Positions 1 to 27,783 of a DNA stretch of 64,000 nt are shown here, piece after piece (positions within the stretch are counted from its first letter, which is position 1; every line of letters begins with the position of its first letter). Origin of the DNA: Neelides folsomi (Eukaryota > Arthropoda > Collembola > Neelipleona > Neelidae); contig JAQGBZ010000149.1 in assembly GCA_034687125.1 (NCBI GenBank), positions 62,001 through 126,000 of the forward strand, written 5' to 3'. The translations under genes were made by a program, and so were the position numbers. The notes below the pieces were generated by a model. It searched no databases. It saw only the letters and a list, made by a program, of their open reading frames with translations, and was not told where the DNA came from.

Positions 1-2274
1 AACTCATGAGAATTATTTAAATATGAAACATCAAATATATAATATGCATGTAAAATAACCCTATTTTAAAAGGAGAAAGAACATCCATATTAAACTAAAC
101 GTGCTTCAAATACTCTTATCACAACAATAAAATCAAAATTCCCGTTTAAATCAAAATGATTACATAAGAGCTAATATGTACCTGTATTACTAGAATTTAT
201 TAAAAGACATTCAATAGCGTAAATAATAAATCTTAACGAAATATGCAATTAGCAGTAACTTCCAATATTTTTACACAACTTATAATTTTAATTTGTCGAG
301 TCATTAATATTGAAGATGTACAAAAAATATAATTCTTGATGATAAAAAATATAAATATCTTAAAAGTAAAAATATTAATATTAATGAAAATTAACATACT
401 TTTATACAGAGGTAAAAAAATTTAATAAGGACTCTATCAATCGTCAATCACGCATGCACAGGTTATAAACAATATTACAGACACAGAATATTTTGAACAT
501 CAAATATTGAAATTACCTCTGTTTCTGAATCAAAGATTTCGAAGTCAAATATACAGGATATATGATATGTAGATATTACATAAACCGATATTTGAAATTG
601 ATTAAGACATTAATAATTTCTATTCTCTTTGTATGGAATATGAATGTGCATCGGAAAAATAACGAGTTTAAGTTTTGAAGCTTAACATAAATAATACCTT
701 TATTTACATACTATAATACATAATTATGTAATTATACTCTATATTTGACTTAATTTATAAATTTGCATAAGTATATATATTGTATTTCGAATTCAAGATA
801 AGTTTTTCGTAATTTAATATATTCGATTCACAATATAAAGATACCCAATAAGAGTACACAGATTGACATTGAAGGTGGTAATACATCAAATTCCTTCTGA
901 AAATGTCAAGTGTTAATTTATTTATCTTACTTATTAAATTTATCTTATAATTATCTTAAAATCAATGGCAGATAATGTTAATTACCCATTCTAATATTTG
1001 TATGATAAATATTAGCTAAAATAAACTTAATATTCTTATGTGTTTGTGTGGATAAATATAAACATTTTTACTATAAAAATCATATAATTTATAATGTTTT
1101 AAATCTGGTAAATTGGACATAAACTTTAGTTATAAGTCATTGGCATATTTATGACTTACATTTAATTAAAAGGAGATACTCTGAAACTAGAAATTAGAGA
1201 CCGTGATCTCATCCAAATATGATTATAACGACATATTATGAACCTAATCATTTGTACCGATACCATCTAATCAAACTTGGTATTTAACTCTTTATCTCAT
1301 CACTGAAAGATGTATAAATAAATAGTCATAAAATGGCTGATTGTGTTGTAATACTCTTACAGTAAATTATTGATTAATTCATTGTCCATACACAGAAATA
1401 TTAAAATAAATATTATACTCGTAAAATACAATATTTGTTGATGAGATGATGTTGTTTATATACCTTTCCTATTAAACTTTAGCTTTCTGACTTCAAAAAA
1501 TATTCGTTTAAATATTACATTATGCACATGAGATACATACCCATTTGGTATTTATTAAAGAGGTAATACTTTAAATTAACATATAAATGTCCATAATGTG
1601 TACGGTAAAAAAAATGCGTGGTTCACACTTATGTTTTACGAATTTCGTAAAATGTAAAACTTTAATCGTATTTACCGTAAATGTAAATGAACTAAAATCA
1701 AATGGAATTAATTATATTATTAACGCACATTTAATTTATGTAATATATATTATATAGTCAGCGTATCAAATATGTAATATATTTACACAAATGCCCTAGT
1801 TTATAATCGTTAATTCTTAAGAAGTCAGCCTTTAATAAAACATTATTTATGGCGTTAATAATTCATAGCATGGCAATGATTTAATGACCCATAATTTGAG
1901 CTTATGAAAATATTTTATAGGTGTATAATATTTGTGTAGTATTTAATTATCGTTTTAAACACAGTTGAAGTGTATTGAACTAATGTATCGCAACAACAAT
2001 GCCACTTGTGTTTTCCACTTTTTCTAACTATTATAAATACCCAATTGTTCATAAATAAGTACTAATTTGTAAGTACTTTCGTTATTGAATTAATCGTTTA
2101 TTAATAATAAATGGTATCTAAAGTTAATACAATTTTTGTTAAAGCTTGATCGCAGAAATTAAAGAGTTTGGCCATAAAAGAAGTGAATTTTCCTCCATCG
2201 ATTATTTATTACACTGATGAAATGATTTGAACCTTTCAGAAGAAGAAAAGTTGAGAGTTGGGAGGAGAATGGGC
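1..2274. other. AT-rich non-coding stretch at left edge
   Basis: Very AT-rich sequence with stops in all frames and no recognisable domain. It lies 3' of the last visible Scribble exon (minus strand), so it may be a Scribble intron, its 3' UTR, or intergenic DNA. I could not find a further Scribble exon here by eye. Confidence 0.6.
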
Positions 2275-17211
<14,937 letters not shown>

Positions 17212-19472
17212 ATGATGAGGCGGTCGAGTCAAAAATTATTAACCTATTTAATCAACTTAGAGTCAAGAAATCTCGGTTCTCGTAGAACTAATTTTTCAAC
17301 AAATGTTGTTAGACCGAGTTTAAGATGCTCGTCGGCTTTAGTTAAAAGGTAAATCTTGTTTTTGTTTTTATATACTATCATATCCAAATTACATTCACAA
17401 GGGTCAATAATTCCTATTCTTATGAATGATATTATTGCAATATATTGAAATATAAGTCAAATTATACGATAATTTACAATACGTACATTTTCTTTTTTCA
17501 GATTTCATTTTAATAGTGATGTTAGTACAAAGACATATCATTCACCTTTGGGATCAACCCAAGGTGTCGGTCGAAGATGTTATTCATCTCTGCCAAGTCA
17601 CACTGCAGTGGCTCTTCCGGCTCTCTCTCCTACAATGGAACTAGGAACAATTATTAGTTGGGAGAAAAAAGAAGGCAATGCTCAATAGTCAATACTTTTT
17701 ATCTTACCTACATATTTTATAGATTTATCACAATTATTAAATTAAATCTTGAATTAATGAATTGTATTTTTATTTAGGTGATAAATTGAATGAGGGTGAT
17801 CTTCTTGCCGAAATTGAAACAGATAAAGCGACGATGGGATTTGAAACTCCCGAAGAGGGATATCTTGCCAAGATTTTAATCCCTGGTGGCACCAAGGATG
17901 TTCCGATCGGAAAAGTACTTATCAACTTTATCATTATTTCAATATTCATTATCTCATTAAGCCAAAATTATAAAATTGCTAAAATCATAATCAATCTAAA
18001 TAATTTACTTTCAGCTAGTGTGTATTATTGTGGAGAATGAAGCTGACATAGCTGCATTTAAAGATTACGCTCCAGAATCAAGCGGACAAGTCGCGGCCAA
18101 GCCAGCTTCAACGCCTGCCGCTCCAGCACCTCCACCTCCAAAACAGGAACCAAAGTCTGCTCCTGCTTCACAACAAACTACTCCGAGTGGATCTGACAGA
18201 ACATTTGCTACTCCTTTTGCAAGAAGTCTTGCAGCTCAACGTGGAATAGATATTTCCGTAATTATTGATTGATTTTTATTCAATAAATTAAGTCATAATT
18301 AGTTCTCTGTAAAATTAAACATTTTGCTTTTTTCATTTTTAAAGGGATTTGGAGGTTCTGGATTCGCAGGATCAGTCACTGCTAAAGATTTAGAGTCAAC
18401 TCCAACAGCGATTGCCCGTTCAACGACGGCGTCTTCCGGTGCTCCATTTGCTGACATCCAAGTTTCTGGAATGAGAAGTGTTATTGCTAAAAGGCTCATT
18501 TTGTCGAAAACGGTAATTTTAAAATTCTATTAAACATTATACACATTAGGTATAATACAAGATTAATGTCAATCTTTTATATTTTAATTTTAGACGATTC
18601 CACACTATTATTTAACATCGGAAATTGAGATGGACACAATAATGAAGCTTAGAAAGCAGTTCAATAAGGAACTTGAAAAAGAAGGAACCAAAATTTCCGT
18701 AAACGATTTCATTATAAAAGCTGCGGCCATGGCTTGCATGAGAGTACCCGAAGCGAATTCATCTTGGATGGACAGCGTTATCAGACAGTAAGCAAACTGA
18801 AAAAAAGCATTTAAATAATTGATTGGCCAAATGTACTCATTTGACATTTTGCAGGTATAACTCTGTTGATGTAAGCGTGGCTGTGAGTACTGACAAGGGT
18901 CTCATAACACCAATTGTCTTCGGAGCTGAAAGACGTGGACTTGTCGACATTAGTCAAACAGTGAAACAACTAGCTGCCAAGGCCAGAGCAGGAAAATTAC
19001 AACCCCATGAATTCCAGGTTAATTTATATTCAAAATTATTTGTTAATTTGTAAAATCAAATGGTTAAAAACAATACTCTTAAATAAATGAATTAAGTTTA
19101 ATCTGACGATTTCAATTACAGGGAGGAACTTTTTCTGTATCTAATCTTGGCATGTATGGCATTCACCATTTCTCGGCAATTATTAACCCTCCACAAAGCT
19201 GTATTCTTGCTCTCGGTGGGACTCAAGAAAAGCTCGTTGTTGCTGATAATGAAAAAGGGTATTTAAAAACATTAAATAGAATTTTATGAATTCCTCGAAT
19301 AGGTTAAATACTTACATAATTGTCTTTTCTGATTCATTCTAGATTCAGAGCTGTTACAGTTATGTACGCAACATTGAGCTGTGACCATCGTGTTGTTGAT
19401 GGTGCTGTTGGAGCTGCATGGCTTCATCACTTTAAGTCATTTCTTCATAACCCTGCCGCTATGATTATGTGA
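17212..19472 (+). CDS. DLAT: Dihydrolipoyllysine acetyltransferase, E2 of pyruvate dehydrogenase complex
   Basis: Mitochondrial E2 core: transfers the acetyl group from lipoamide to CoA. Nine exons: 17212-17348, 17502-17674, 17778-17914, 18015-18257, 18345-18512, 18594-18787, 18855-19017, 19122-19258, 19343-19472; 493 residues with all phases closing. The N-terminus is Arg/Ser-rich, as expected of a mitochondrial targeting peptide. There is one lipoyl domain (about 75-155) with the lipoyl-lysine motif ETDKATMGF (K120); vertebrate E2 has two. A Pro/Ala linker, a subunit-binding domain ([15 protein letters not shown], about 212-250) and the catalytic domain follow, with [16 protein letters not shown] and the active site DHRVVDG (H466, D470). 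Intron 2 starts with GC instead of GT. Alternatives in the 2-oxoacid E2 family fit less well: [21 protein letters not shown] and the SSWMD region are PDH type. Confidence 0.97.
17675..17777 (+). other. GC-AG intron of DLAT
   Basis: The exon must end GAAG at 17674 and resume with GTGATAAATTG at 17778 to give the invariant [11 protein letters not shown]. The intron therefore begins GCAATG and ends TTTAG. Reading through instead gives a stop six codons on. No GT donor that keeps the frame is present nearby. Confidence 0.85.
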
Positions 19473-19574
19473 GTTTCGAGAAGGTCATCTTGAATAGTCA
19501 AACTATGAGATCATCCCGTGACTAAATCTCAAAAAGTACTTATCTACATTACACTATTATAGTTCTACTCAATC

Positions 19575-19580
19575 AATAAA
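19575..19580 (+). terminator. Putative DLAT polyadenylation signal AATAAA
   Basis: AATAAA about 100 bp after the DLAT stop codon. It lies only 25 bp from the oppositely directed PRPF6 signal. Confidence 0.6.
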
Positions 19581-19604
19581 GAGATTTAAACAAGTATAAA
19601 ACCT

Positions 19605-19610
19605 TTTATT
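19605..19610 (-). terminator. Putative PRPF6 polyadenylation signal AATAAA
   Basis: TTTATT on the plus strand, so AATAAA on the minus strand, about 95 bp beyond the PRPF6 stop. Cleavage 10-25 nt further on would fall at the DLAT signal, so the two 3' ends should overlap or abut. Confidence 0.6.
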
Positions 19611-19703
19611 TACAATCATCCTACATTTTTAACATCAATGGTCGAATTGAGATATTTACATATTACAGATGACAATACATTAAATGTTGCAATACAATTA
19701 TAA

Positions 19704-22700
19704 TTAAGAGGGAATAGTCAAGTCCACGGCTGTCAATACTAAAATTTCTTCTGTTTTCTTCTTCCAATTTCTTATATTTTTACTTATTTTACACCATCTC
19801 TCTCCATGATGTGGTTCTGCTGCAATACATCTATTCATCACTTCCCTTTGTTTATCCTAAAATATGAAACAATGTTTAAACCATTTTTTGTTATTTAATT
19901 CCATTATGTAATTAAGTGTATTAATCAATTTTTAAAAATATTATGTTAATTTACCTCAGTTCCATGAATGAGTTCAAATTTGTAAAAGTATGCCCAAGCA
20001 TCTCCAAGATCTGGGTCAATTTTAACGACTCTGTGGAGCCATTCTCGACATTTTTCCGTTTTCCTCTCACACCAGAGAAGTTTCGCTGTAGCGAGAATGA
20101 TAAGCGGATCGTGTTCTGCTTTTTGTAGTGCAAGGATTCCTTTAGCCTTCCTTTGGGCCCTTGATTCCATAAATATTGCTTCGGCCCAAAGTAATCCACT
20201 TTTAGGGCATTCTTGTAGAGCTGTAAAACGATATAACTTGAATGAAATGATAGAATACAAAAAATTTAATAGCTCTATAGTTTAAATTATGTTGGTATGT
20301 ACAAGTATTTAATTTGAGTGTACCATATGTATTATTGGTAAATTGAGAAATTTTGTTTTACCTTTGGCCATAAGCGATTCAGATATTTCTTTATTGCCAG
20401 CTCTTGATTCAATTCGAATCATCTCCATCCATAAAATTTCATTTTTAGGGTTTCTAAACAATTAATGTTTGAATATATTAAAAATTCATACAAATGATAT
20501 TCTTAAATAAATAAGGTAATAATTTGTAAAAAGTCACCTGAGCTTTGCCTTATCCAAGACAGATCTAGCTTTAATAAGTTGCCCTCTTCTCTCCTCAATT
20601 TGAGCCAGGAGAATCCAAAGAGGGATCGAGTCTGGGCATTTTTTCGTTCCTTCAACATAAACTTCCCTTGCTTGATCAAGCCTTCCTTCTTGGTCAAATA
20701 TTTGTCCTTTCATCAACCAAAGCTTAGGAGAATTTGGATAAGCTTGGAGACCTTCTTCAATTAAAGTCGTCGCAGCATGGAGTTCATCCAACGCCCATTC
20801 AAGTTTCACGCTTTTTATCATTACCCTGATTAACACATTAAATTAATTTTAAATTAAATTGATAAAGATTTATATTTTATAGTTGTTTAAAGATATGCCT
20901 CCCATAATAAAATTGCAATATAATATTATTAAATATATTTCGATAGCTATCTGTAATTAAGAAATGTTGTAAAACCTTTGTGTTGGAGCAGAAGCTCTTG
21001 CACGTGCAAGAAGTTTTCTTGCTCTTTCATATTCATTGTTCTCAGATTCAAGCTTCACAGCAGCTAACCAAATGTCTTCAGAGTTTGGATTCGCTTTGAA
21101 TGCCAATGACAAAATGCTCCGAGCAGATTGAACATCATCCTAAACATAATTAAGTTTTATGTTAAAAAATAACGAGAGCTCATTATTAAAATTACTGCTT
21201 ATTTACTAAATTCGTTTAAATTACCGCAAGCCATTTAGACTTTGCCCCCATAAGCCAAAGAACTTCAGCTTTCGGGCAATGGTTCACGGCTTGTTTAAGA
21301 ATTTCTTCAAGGCTTTCTCTATCTCCATGTGCTTTTTCGAAATACGCAGCTTGTTTCCAAATGCTCTTCTTCGTCGGGAAGATTTTGAGAGCATGGGCAT
21401 AAATAGCTCTGGCACACTCGATCGCTCCCTGTAGAATATTAAAGTTTTAAAATTAACCTTACCATTAAAATTAAAGCATAAGATGAACTGAATTGATATT
21501 TCATTTAACATAAAAACATAATATTTTGTTAATTACCTTTTGAGCGCAATTCTCAGCGTCTTCCATCCAAGTCTCTTTCCTTTCTTCATCTTCAAGACCA
21601 TGGCCAATAATGGCTTTAACGATTGCTCTGCATGTGAGAAATGCTTTTGCTGTATCGCATTCAATTGCATTGTCCAACCATTGATCTCTTGTCAGTTCAA
21701 CTCCGTTGGCTGTAAGGGAGCTGATGGCTCTTTCAATGATTTTCTCAACCATTTGTTCATTGCCATGAGCTTCTTCGAGTTTAGCTGCAGTAATCCAAAT
21801 AAGTCTATCTGTTGGAATATTTTGACGAGCTTTGTTCAATACTTTTCGAGCATTTTCATAAGTCTCGAGTCTAAAAGTTTGTAAGAAATAAAAAGATTTA
21901 TAAGAAATTATAGTTTTTGAATCCTTTTTGATTATTTATATTGTTTGAATAGTTTTATTATAAAACCAGTAAATGTAATTTGTATTTAAATCACCTGGCA
22001 AGCGCTAGCCATAAGTCCACACTTGCAGGACAACATTCGACTGCTCTTCCCAATAAAATCCTTGCATCCTCGGGGTCCTCCAATTCAACCGCAGCCTTCC
22101 AAAGACGCACACTGTTGGGAATATGCTCAAGGGCTTTTCGGTAAACTTTCTTCTTGGCTTTAACTTCCATCTCCAAATCGGCTGCTTTGGCCCAAACTCT
22201 AACAGAAGTAGGAACATGTCGCACAGCTTGGGCAATAATTCCTTTGGCCAAATCGGGAGGTTGAAGGCGAGCGGCTTCAAGCCACAAATCTTCCGAGTTT
22301 CCGTTAACCTCACAACCTTTCATTATGAGGTTTCGAGCAGATTGAACTTTTCCTGTAACTTCTTCAAGACGAGCAGAAGCAATCCAAGCTGGAGGATGAT
22401 TTGGATTTGTTTCTCGCACAGATTTCAAAAGAAGTCGAGCTTTTTTAATATCACTGTAATGAATGAAATCAATTAGTAAAAAGAATAAAATTATTGTTAG
22501 AAAATTGAAATTTTCATATTCTGCTATTGTGTTAATAACAGTCCACTTACTTTATGTCACCACCGTATGTTGGAATCATAGACTGAAGATCTGTGAGATA
22601 ACCTTTAGGATCCACAACTGTTTGACCAGAAACTGAATCTGAAACTTGATTCAACTTTACATTCATAAGCGTATTTCTAGCTTGTCCAATTTTTCGTAAA

Positions 22701-23920
22701 TCCAAATCTCCCGATGGAGTTGTTAAACCTGAAAATTATCAATTTAAGAAAGATATAATATATCATTAATGATCTTTATAAATGATCTTTATAATGGGTA
22801 GTGGAATTATAATCTTGAATGATGTTTAGTTTCTTACCCGGTGTCATTAACCCAGTATTAGGGAAAGCAGATGCAATTCCAGATTTGGGATCAATTTGAG
22901 TAACAGATTCACCTCCCAAATTTCGAGCGATGACTGAATCGGGTAAAGGAGTGAATCTAAAAGAGTTTCGATTATTATTAAACTATTTTTGATAAATCCT
23001 TTGATAATGAAATTGACTACTAGTAATAAGTTCATAACATACTTTTCCGCACGAGGATTTCTCTGCTTTTTATTTCTGGAATCTCCTACTTCGGGAATAT
23101 TATTCCATTCATCTTCTGATACACCAGAAAGAGCTCGCCGAAGATCACTGAATTGTTGTTGAATTTTGGGCCTTTCTTGTCTGTATCTCTCAAGAACGGC
23201 TAAAAAGAATCATATCAAAAATTTTATTATGGCATGTGGATTATAATATTTAGTATTACAATTTGTAATACCAACCTTTAAGTTTTTTCTCTCGATAATC
23301 TTTCCTTTTTTCATCCATTCGTGCATCAATGGATTCGTAAATTTGATCAGCTTCTTCATCATCTTTGTCATATGGCCCAGTGTTGAACAAAGATCCACCA
23401 TAACCAGAAAACTAGATAAAAAACGAAACCAAATTAAAAACACTGGAAATGCTCAAAATAATCTGATATTGAAATTAACAAATACCTCATCGTAATTGGA
23501 GTCATTCAGATCCTCATCCTCCTCGGGTGGTTCTTCTTCTTTCCCATCTTTCTTTCGCTTATTTGGAGGAGCATGTCGATCGTCTGACACATCGTTAGCA
23601 TCTCTTGCTGGACCAATATCCGAACGAGTTGTAAAACCGGTCGCACTATAATGGGATAATATCGTACAATATTGTATTATTTCATATATTCCTTTAAACT
23701 ATAAATAATCAATCAATCAAAAATCATAATGCATCAATAAATAAAAATCAACAATAAAAATATTAAATTAGTTCATTAAAATTGGTTTAACGCCGAATAC
23801 AAAATGTAAATAAAATTACCCTCTTCCAACTCCAGCAACATAACCCTGAGGAGCAGACGCCCCTATGAAATGCTTCTTCGGCTTTGATACAGGAGCAATT
23901 GGAATAGCAGGGACCGACAT
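19704..23920 (-). CDS. PRPF6: Pre-mRNA-processing factor 6 (U5 snRNP / tri-snRNP bridge)
   Basis: HAT-repeat protein that links U5 with U4/U6 in the tri-snRNP, acting in the nucleus. Fourteen exons: 23920-23820, 23645-23486, 23411-23276, 23199-23043, 22956-22838, 22728-22551, 22453-21995, 21870-21537, 21428-21225, 21139-20976, 20825-20538, 20453-20362, 20220-19955, 19856-19704. They give 936 residues, close to the vertebrate length of about 940, with all phases closing. The PRP1 N-terminal domain starts [20 protein letters not shown] and includes [14 protein letters not shown]. From about residue 260 on come tandem half-a-TPR units, such as [16 protein letters not shown] and [17 protein letters not shown]. 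The C-terminus has [13 protein letters not shown]. Head-to-head with the NO66 gene and tail-to-tail with DLAT. Confidence 0.97.
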
Positions 23921-24611
23921 TTTAACGTTCAATTAGTTAAAGTTAATTTTTAAAAGATTTTAAACAAAGTTCAGCTGACAAATTCGATATAGGGAGATAT
24001 GAGAGAAAATTTCTTTTTCAATTTCTCTGAGAAATTGAAGAACCGCTTCATTCAAAGTATCGTCGAAGCTCCGCTCATCTCAATTGGCTCATTCCGTCTC
24101 GTCCGCTTGTGTGCTTGCATGCTTTCTGCTTTTAATACAAACTCCGGCACTCCATTGATTTGAATGGGAATTCTTCGAGCATCGCGTTAGCTCGATTATT
24201 TCGGACCAGAAAAGGGTGAAAAGAAGATTAATTCTAATTTCCTTATAAGAACCATTTATCAATTGACAAGATTTTTCATCTTTTATAAAGGTAGATTAAA
24301 GTAAATGCTATAGACTATGTTATTGGCACTCAATATTTCAACTTTGAAAATTTAGCAAAATATAAATGTCTGGAAAATGAAATATCTGTCGATTTTGTTA
24401 ACTTACCTTCTTGACATTGACAAATCATTTGTATTGTTGTACGACAATTATAAAAATGATAAAAATATTTATTATATATAGTGTATTACAATTTTGATTT
24501 CATATTAAAGCTATACATATAAAACATTCATGAATTTTTATTTATATTTACATATTGTCTGATATTACAGGTGTATTTAGTCACGGGGTTAGCGACTCTT
24601 GACATTTGAAT
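23921..24611. promoter_or_regulatory. Putative shared divergent promoter, PRPF6 / NO66
   Basis: Only 691 bp separate the two start codons, so both promoters must lie here unless hidden 5' exons exist. The part nearest PRPF6 (about 24000-24210) is relatively GC-richer than the surrounding AT-rich DNA. No TATA element in a convincing place was seen. Confidence 0.5.
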
Positions 24612-27544
24612 ATGAAGGGAAAGGTAGATAATATGGACAAGGATATGTCGAACGTTTCGGCTTATGCTGTCTATAAAAATTTGGTAAGTTTTCTTCATAT
24701 TTACGATTTCTAAAAGAATTCTTTTGATTAAGTACCTTTACATTATGCTTATAAATGATTAATCCATTTTAACAAAATAGTTCAATTACACATAAATGAT
24801 TAGATCTTCGTATTTCATTATTATTGACATGTTTAAATAGGTTCCTGGAGTTAAATCTTATCAAACATCATTATCTTCAATAATTAAAAAGAAGAATAAG
24901 AAAAAGAAGCCTTTGACTGTTTCAGCTCCACTCTCATCTGCTATAAAAAAGACTCTTAATAACTTCCAAAAGAAAGACATGACTAACAATAAGAGCAATC
25001 AAAATCACACGGTGACTTCAATTGCAACCAACGGAAAAAATCAACACAAATTCTCGAATCCTCCACATGGTTCCAATAAGGGGGAATCATCTAAGCCATC
25101 AAATGAAAAGGTTGTACCTGACCAATCCCCGAATTCCAATAAGAATAAAAAAAGAAACAGGAAGCGAAAAGATGGAAATTCAGCCGAAGTTAATCACGAA
25201 TTGACCGAGCCACAGAAGAAGGTCCAACCCGTCCAACCGGTTAAAATAACTCAAATTCCCAAGCCAGTAGAAAAGAAAGAGGAATTGAGAACTCGAACTG
25301 AAGAAGTTAACAAGAAGAGAATCCAACTTCAAAAACCTCGAAATGAACCAAAGGAACTGACGAAGCAGCCCTACCATCCACAGCCAATTTTATTTGCAAA
25401 AAAGAACAAAGCACCGGAAAGAAATATTCTGAAAGGAATTAAAATCATAGATCAAGAATCTATTTCTAATCTTATGAGCCCCAGATCTTTTATTATTGAC
25501 AGCACAGCTCATGGTGAATCTCTTTTCAAATGGCTCATCTCTCCAATTTCCCTCACCAAATTCTTCAATGATTATTGGGAAAAGAAGCCCTTGCTTATCA
25601 AAAGAGACAGAGAGCCCGATTGCTACAAATGGATAGTTACTACTGAAAGCTTTGATGGACTTTTGAGAAAAAATCTGGTCAAGTTTGGAAAGAACATTGA
25701 CGTAACTTCTTACACTGACGGAATGAGGGAAACTTTAAATCCTGTTGGAAGAGCGATGCCTGCAACTTTGTGGGACTTTTATTCAAATGGATGCAGCATT
25801 CGAATGTTGAACCCTCAGACTTATATTGATGGACTTTACAAGCTTAATGCATCACTTCAGGTTTAAATTAAAAAAATATTATTTCATGTTTGTAAAGTTT
25901 TATTTAGCAGTCTTATTTACCAATTGAATCATTTATAATAATGTTTAAAAATCTCAATTTTATCAAATAAATATAAAATGTTTTATTTTATATACAGGAA
26001 TATTTGGGAACATTTGTTGGAGCCAATTTGTACCTGACACCTCCCAACTCTCAGGGATTTGCGCCGCACTATGATGATATTGAGGCTTTCATTTTGCAAG
26101 TTGAGGGTAAGAAGCGTTGGAGACTTTACGCTCCTCGAACTCCCAATGAAAAACTTCCGACGAAGTCAAGTAAAAACTTTAACGAGGAAACTGACAATTT
26201 GGGGAAACCAATTCTTGATGTCATTCTTGAAGAAGGGGATTTACTTTATTTCCCTCGAGGAACGATTCATCAAGCTAATGCTTTAGATGTTCATTCAATG
26301 CATCTCACAGTCTCATGCTATCAGCAAAACACTTATGGAGATCTTCTCAAAGAAGTAAATAATATTTAATTATTATTATTTAACGTTAAGTATTATTCGA
26401 TAAAACACAAGTTTACAAAATAAATTAATAAAATAAATATAATTTTATTCTTTCAGTATCTTCCAATTGCTATTGAGAAAGCGATTGAAGAAAATGTTGA
26501 ATTTCGTAAAGGCCTTCCAAAAGATTATTTGTCTTATATGGGAGTAGCTCAAAGGCGAAATAAGAATCGAGATGTTCAGGAAAAACGAAGCGAATTTGAG
26601 GGAAACATGAAGAAAATGATTTCAAAACTCTCCACGGACTACTTTGATCACGCTGCTGATAAATTAGGAAAGAAATTCATTCATGATTCATTACCTCCTG
26701 CTTTAAGGCGTGAGGAAAAGAGCGTAACTTCTTCAGGAGATGGAGAATTTATGAGCGAAGGACGCGTTTACAATCGTTGTGAATTTGATCCCGACATTGA
26801 AGTCAAGCTCTTGCGCCGCCATTGTGTTCGTCTCATTTTTGAAGAAGATTCATGTCGACTTTATTTCAATTTGGAGAATACCCTCGAGTATCATGAAGAA
26901 GATCCACAATTTGTTGAAATTCCTTTCGAATGTGGTCCAGCGATTGAACATATTATTCAAATGTATCCAGAATATGTCAAAGTATCTGACTTTCCAATCG
27001 GTGACGAACTTGCCAAAGTAAGCCTACCTAATATATTTTACAGATATCGTAATAATAATTTTTGAATTTATTAAATTGATTGCATTGATTTTAGGTTCAA
27101 TTGGCAGCTGATTTGTGGGAAAGAGGTGATTTTTCATGACTTTACTTATTTATTAATACTACTCATCTCATTGTTTATCTTTTTATTATTTTAATATTGG
27201 AATTTCGTTGATTAGGAATTTTAACGACGAAGAGACAATTAGTTCCCGTTCGTTATGACGAAGACGACATTGCTTCGATGGAAAGCGATAGCCCTGAAGA
27301 AATTGACATCTCCCAAGATGATGGACAAATGAGTTTTGATGATGAGGAAGATGATGACGACGATGATGAGGAAGACGACGACGATGAAGACGAGGACAGT
27401 TACGATGAAGATAGTGACAATGACGATGGGGGCAATTACCAAGGTTCTACTGACGAATGCGAAGATGATCCTCGAACCAGTAATTTCGAGATCATTGATA
27501 TGGGTTCTGATGACGATGACGATGACGATGACAATTCAGATTAA
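24612..27544 (+). CDS. RIOX1: Ribosomal oxygenase 1 / NO66, JmjC-type histidyl hydroxylase
   Basis: Nucleolar Fe(II)/2-oxoglutarate oxygenase. The family hydroxylates a histidine of ribosomal protein L8 and is also reported to demethylate histone H3. Six exons: 24612-24683, 24841-25860, 25998-26354, 26457-27017, 27095-27125 (31 nt), 27216-27544; 789 residues, phases close. The N-terminal third is Lys-rich and low complexity (nuclear/nucleolar targeting). The JmjC core has [12 protein letters not shown], giving the H388-x-D390 metal pair, and [10 protein letters not shown] with the distal H455. The winged-helix C-terminal domain follows ([24 protein letters not shown]). The last exon ends in an unusual tail of about 80 residues, mostly Asp/Glu, encoded by GAT/GAC repeats. 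RIOX2 is less likely because of the [10 protein letters not shown] context and the long basic N-terminus. Confidence 0.95.
27326..27541 (+). repeat. GAT/GAC/GAG-rich coding repeat (acidic tail of NO66)
   Basis: Imperfect trinucleotide runs of Asp and Glu codons, in two blocks separated by a less biased stretch (about 27425-27505). Codons alternate between GAT and GAC, which suggests selection on the protein as well as slippage. Confidence 0.8.
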
Positions 27545-27682
27545 CGGATAGCATTACATTAATGTTACAAATATTATTTTGAAAGTTCGTATAAATACAT
27601 TTACTTACTTTTTTATCAAGTGTCATTTTATAAAAAAAATTCTTGATTTTTATTCATTAAATATGTTTCAGTTCAGTTCAAC

Positions 27683-27688
27683 AATAAA
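27683..27688 (+). terminator. Putative NO66 polyadenylation signal AATAAA
   Basis: AATAAA about 140 bp after the NO66 stop, in the 239-bp gap before the convergent archease stop codon. Confidence 0.5.
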
Positions 27689-27748
27689 ATCTGTTATGCT
27701 ATATAATATGTTATTTAATTAAATGACTTAATATTTTAATAATTTTCC

Positions 27749-27754
27749 TTTATT
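27749..27754 (-). terminator. Putative archease polyadenylation signal AATAAA
   Basis: TTTATT on the plus strand, 30 bp beyond the archease stop codon, giving a very short 3' UTR if used. Confidence 0.45.
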
Positions 27755-27783
27755 ATATAAGATATATATTTAATAAATTGAAA

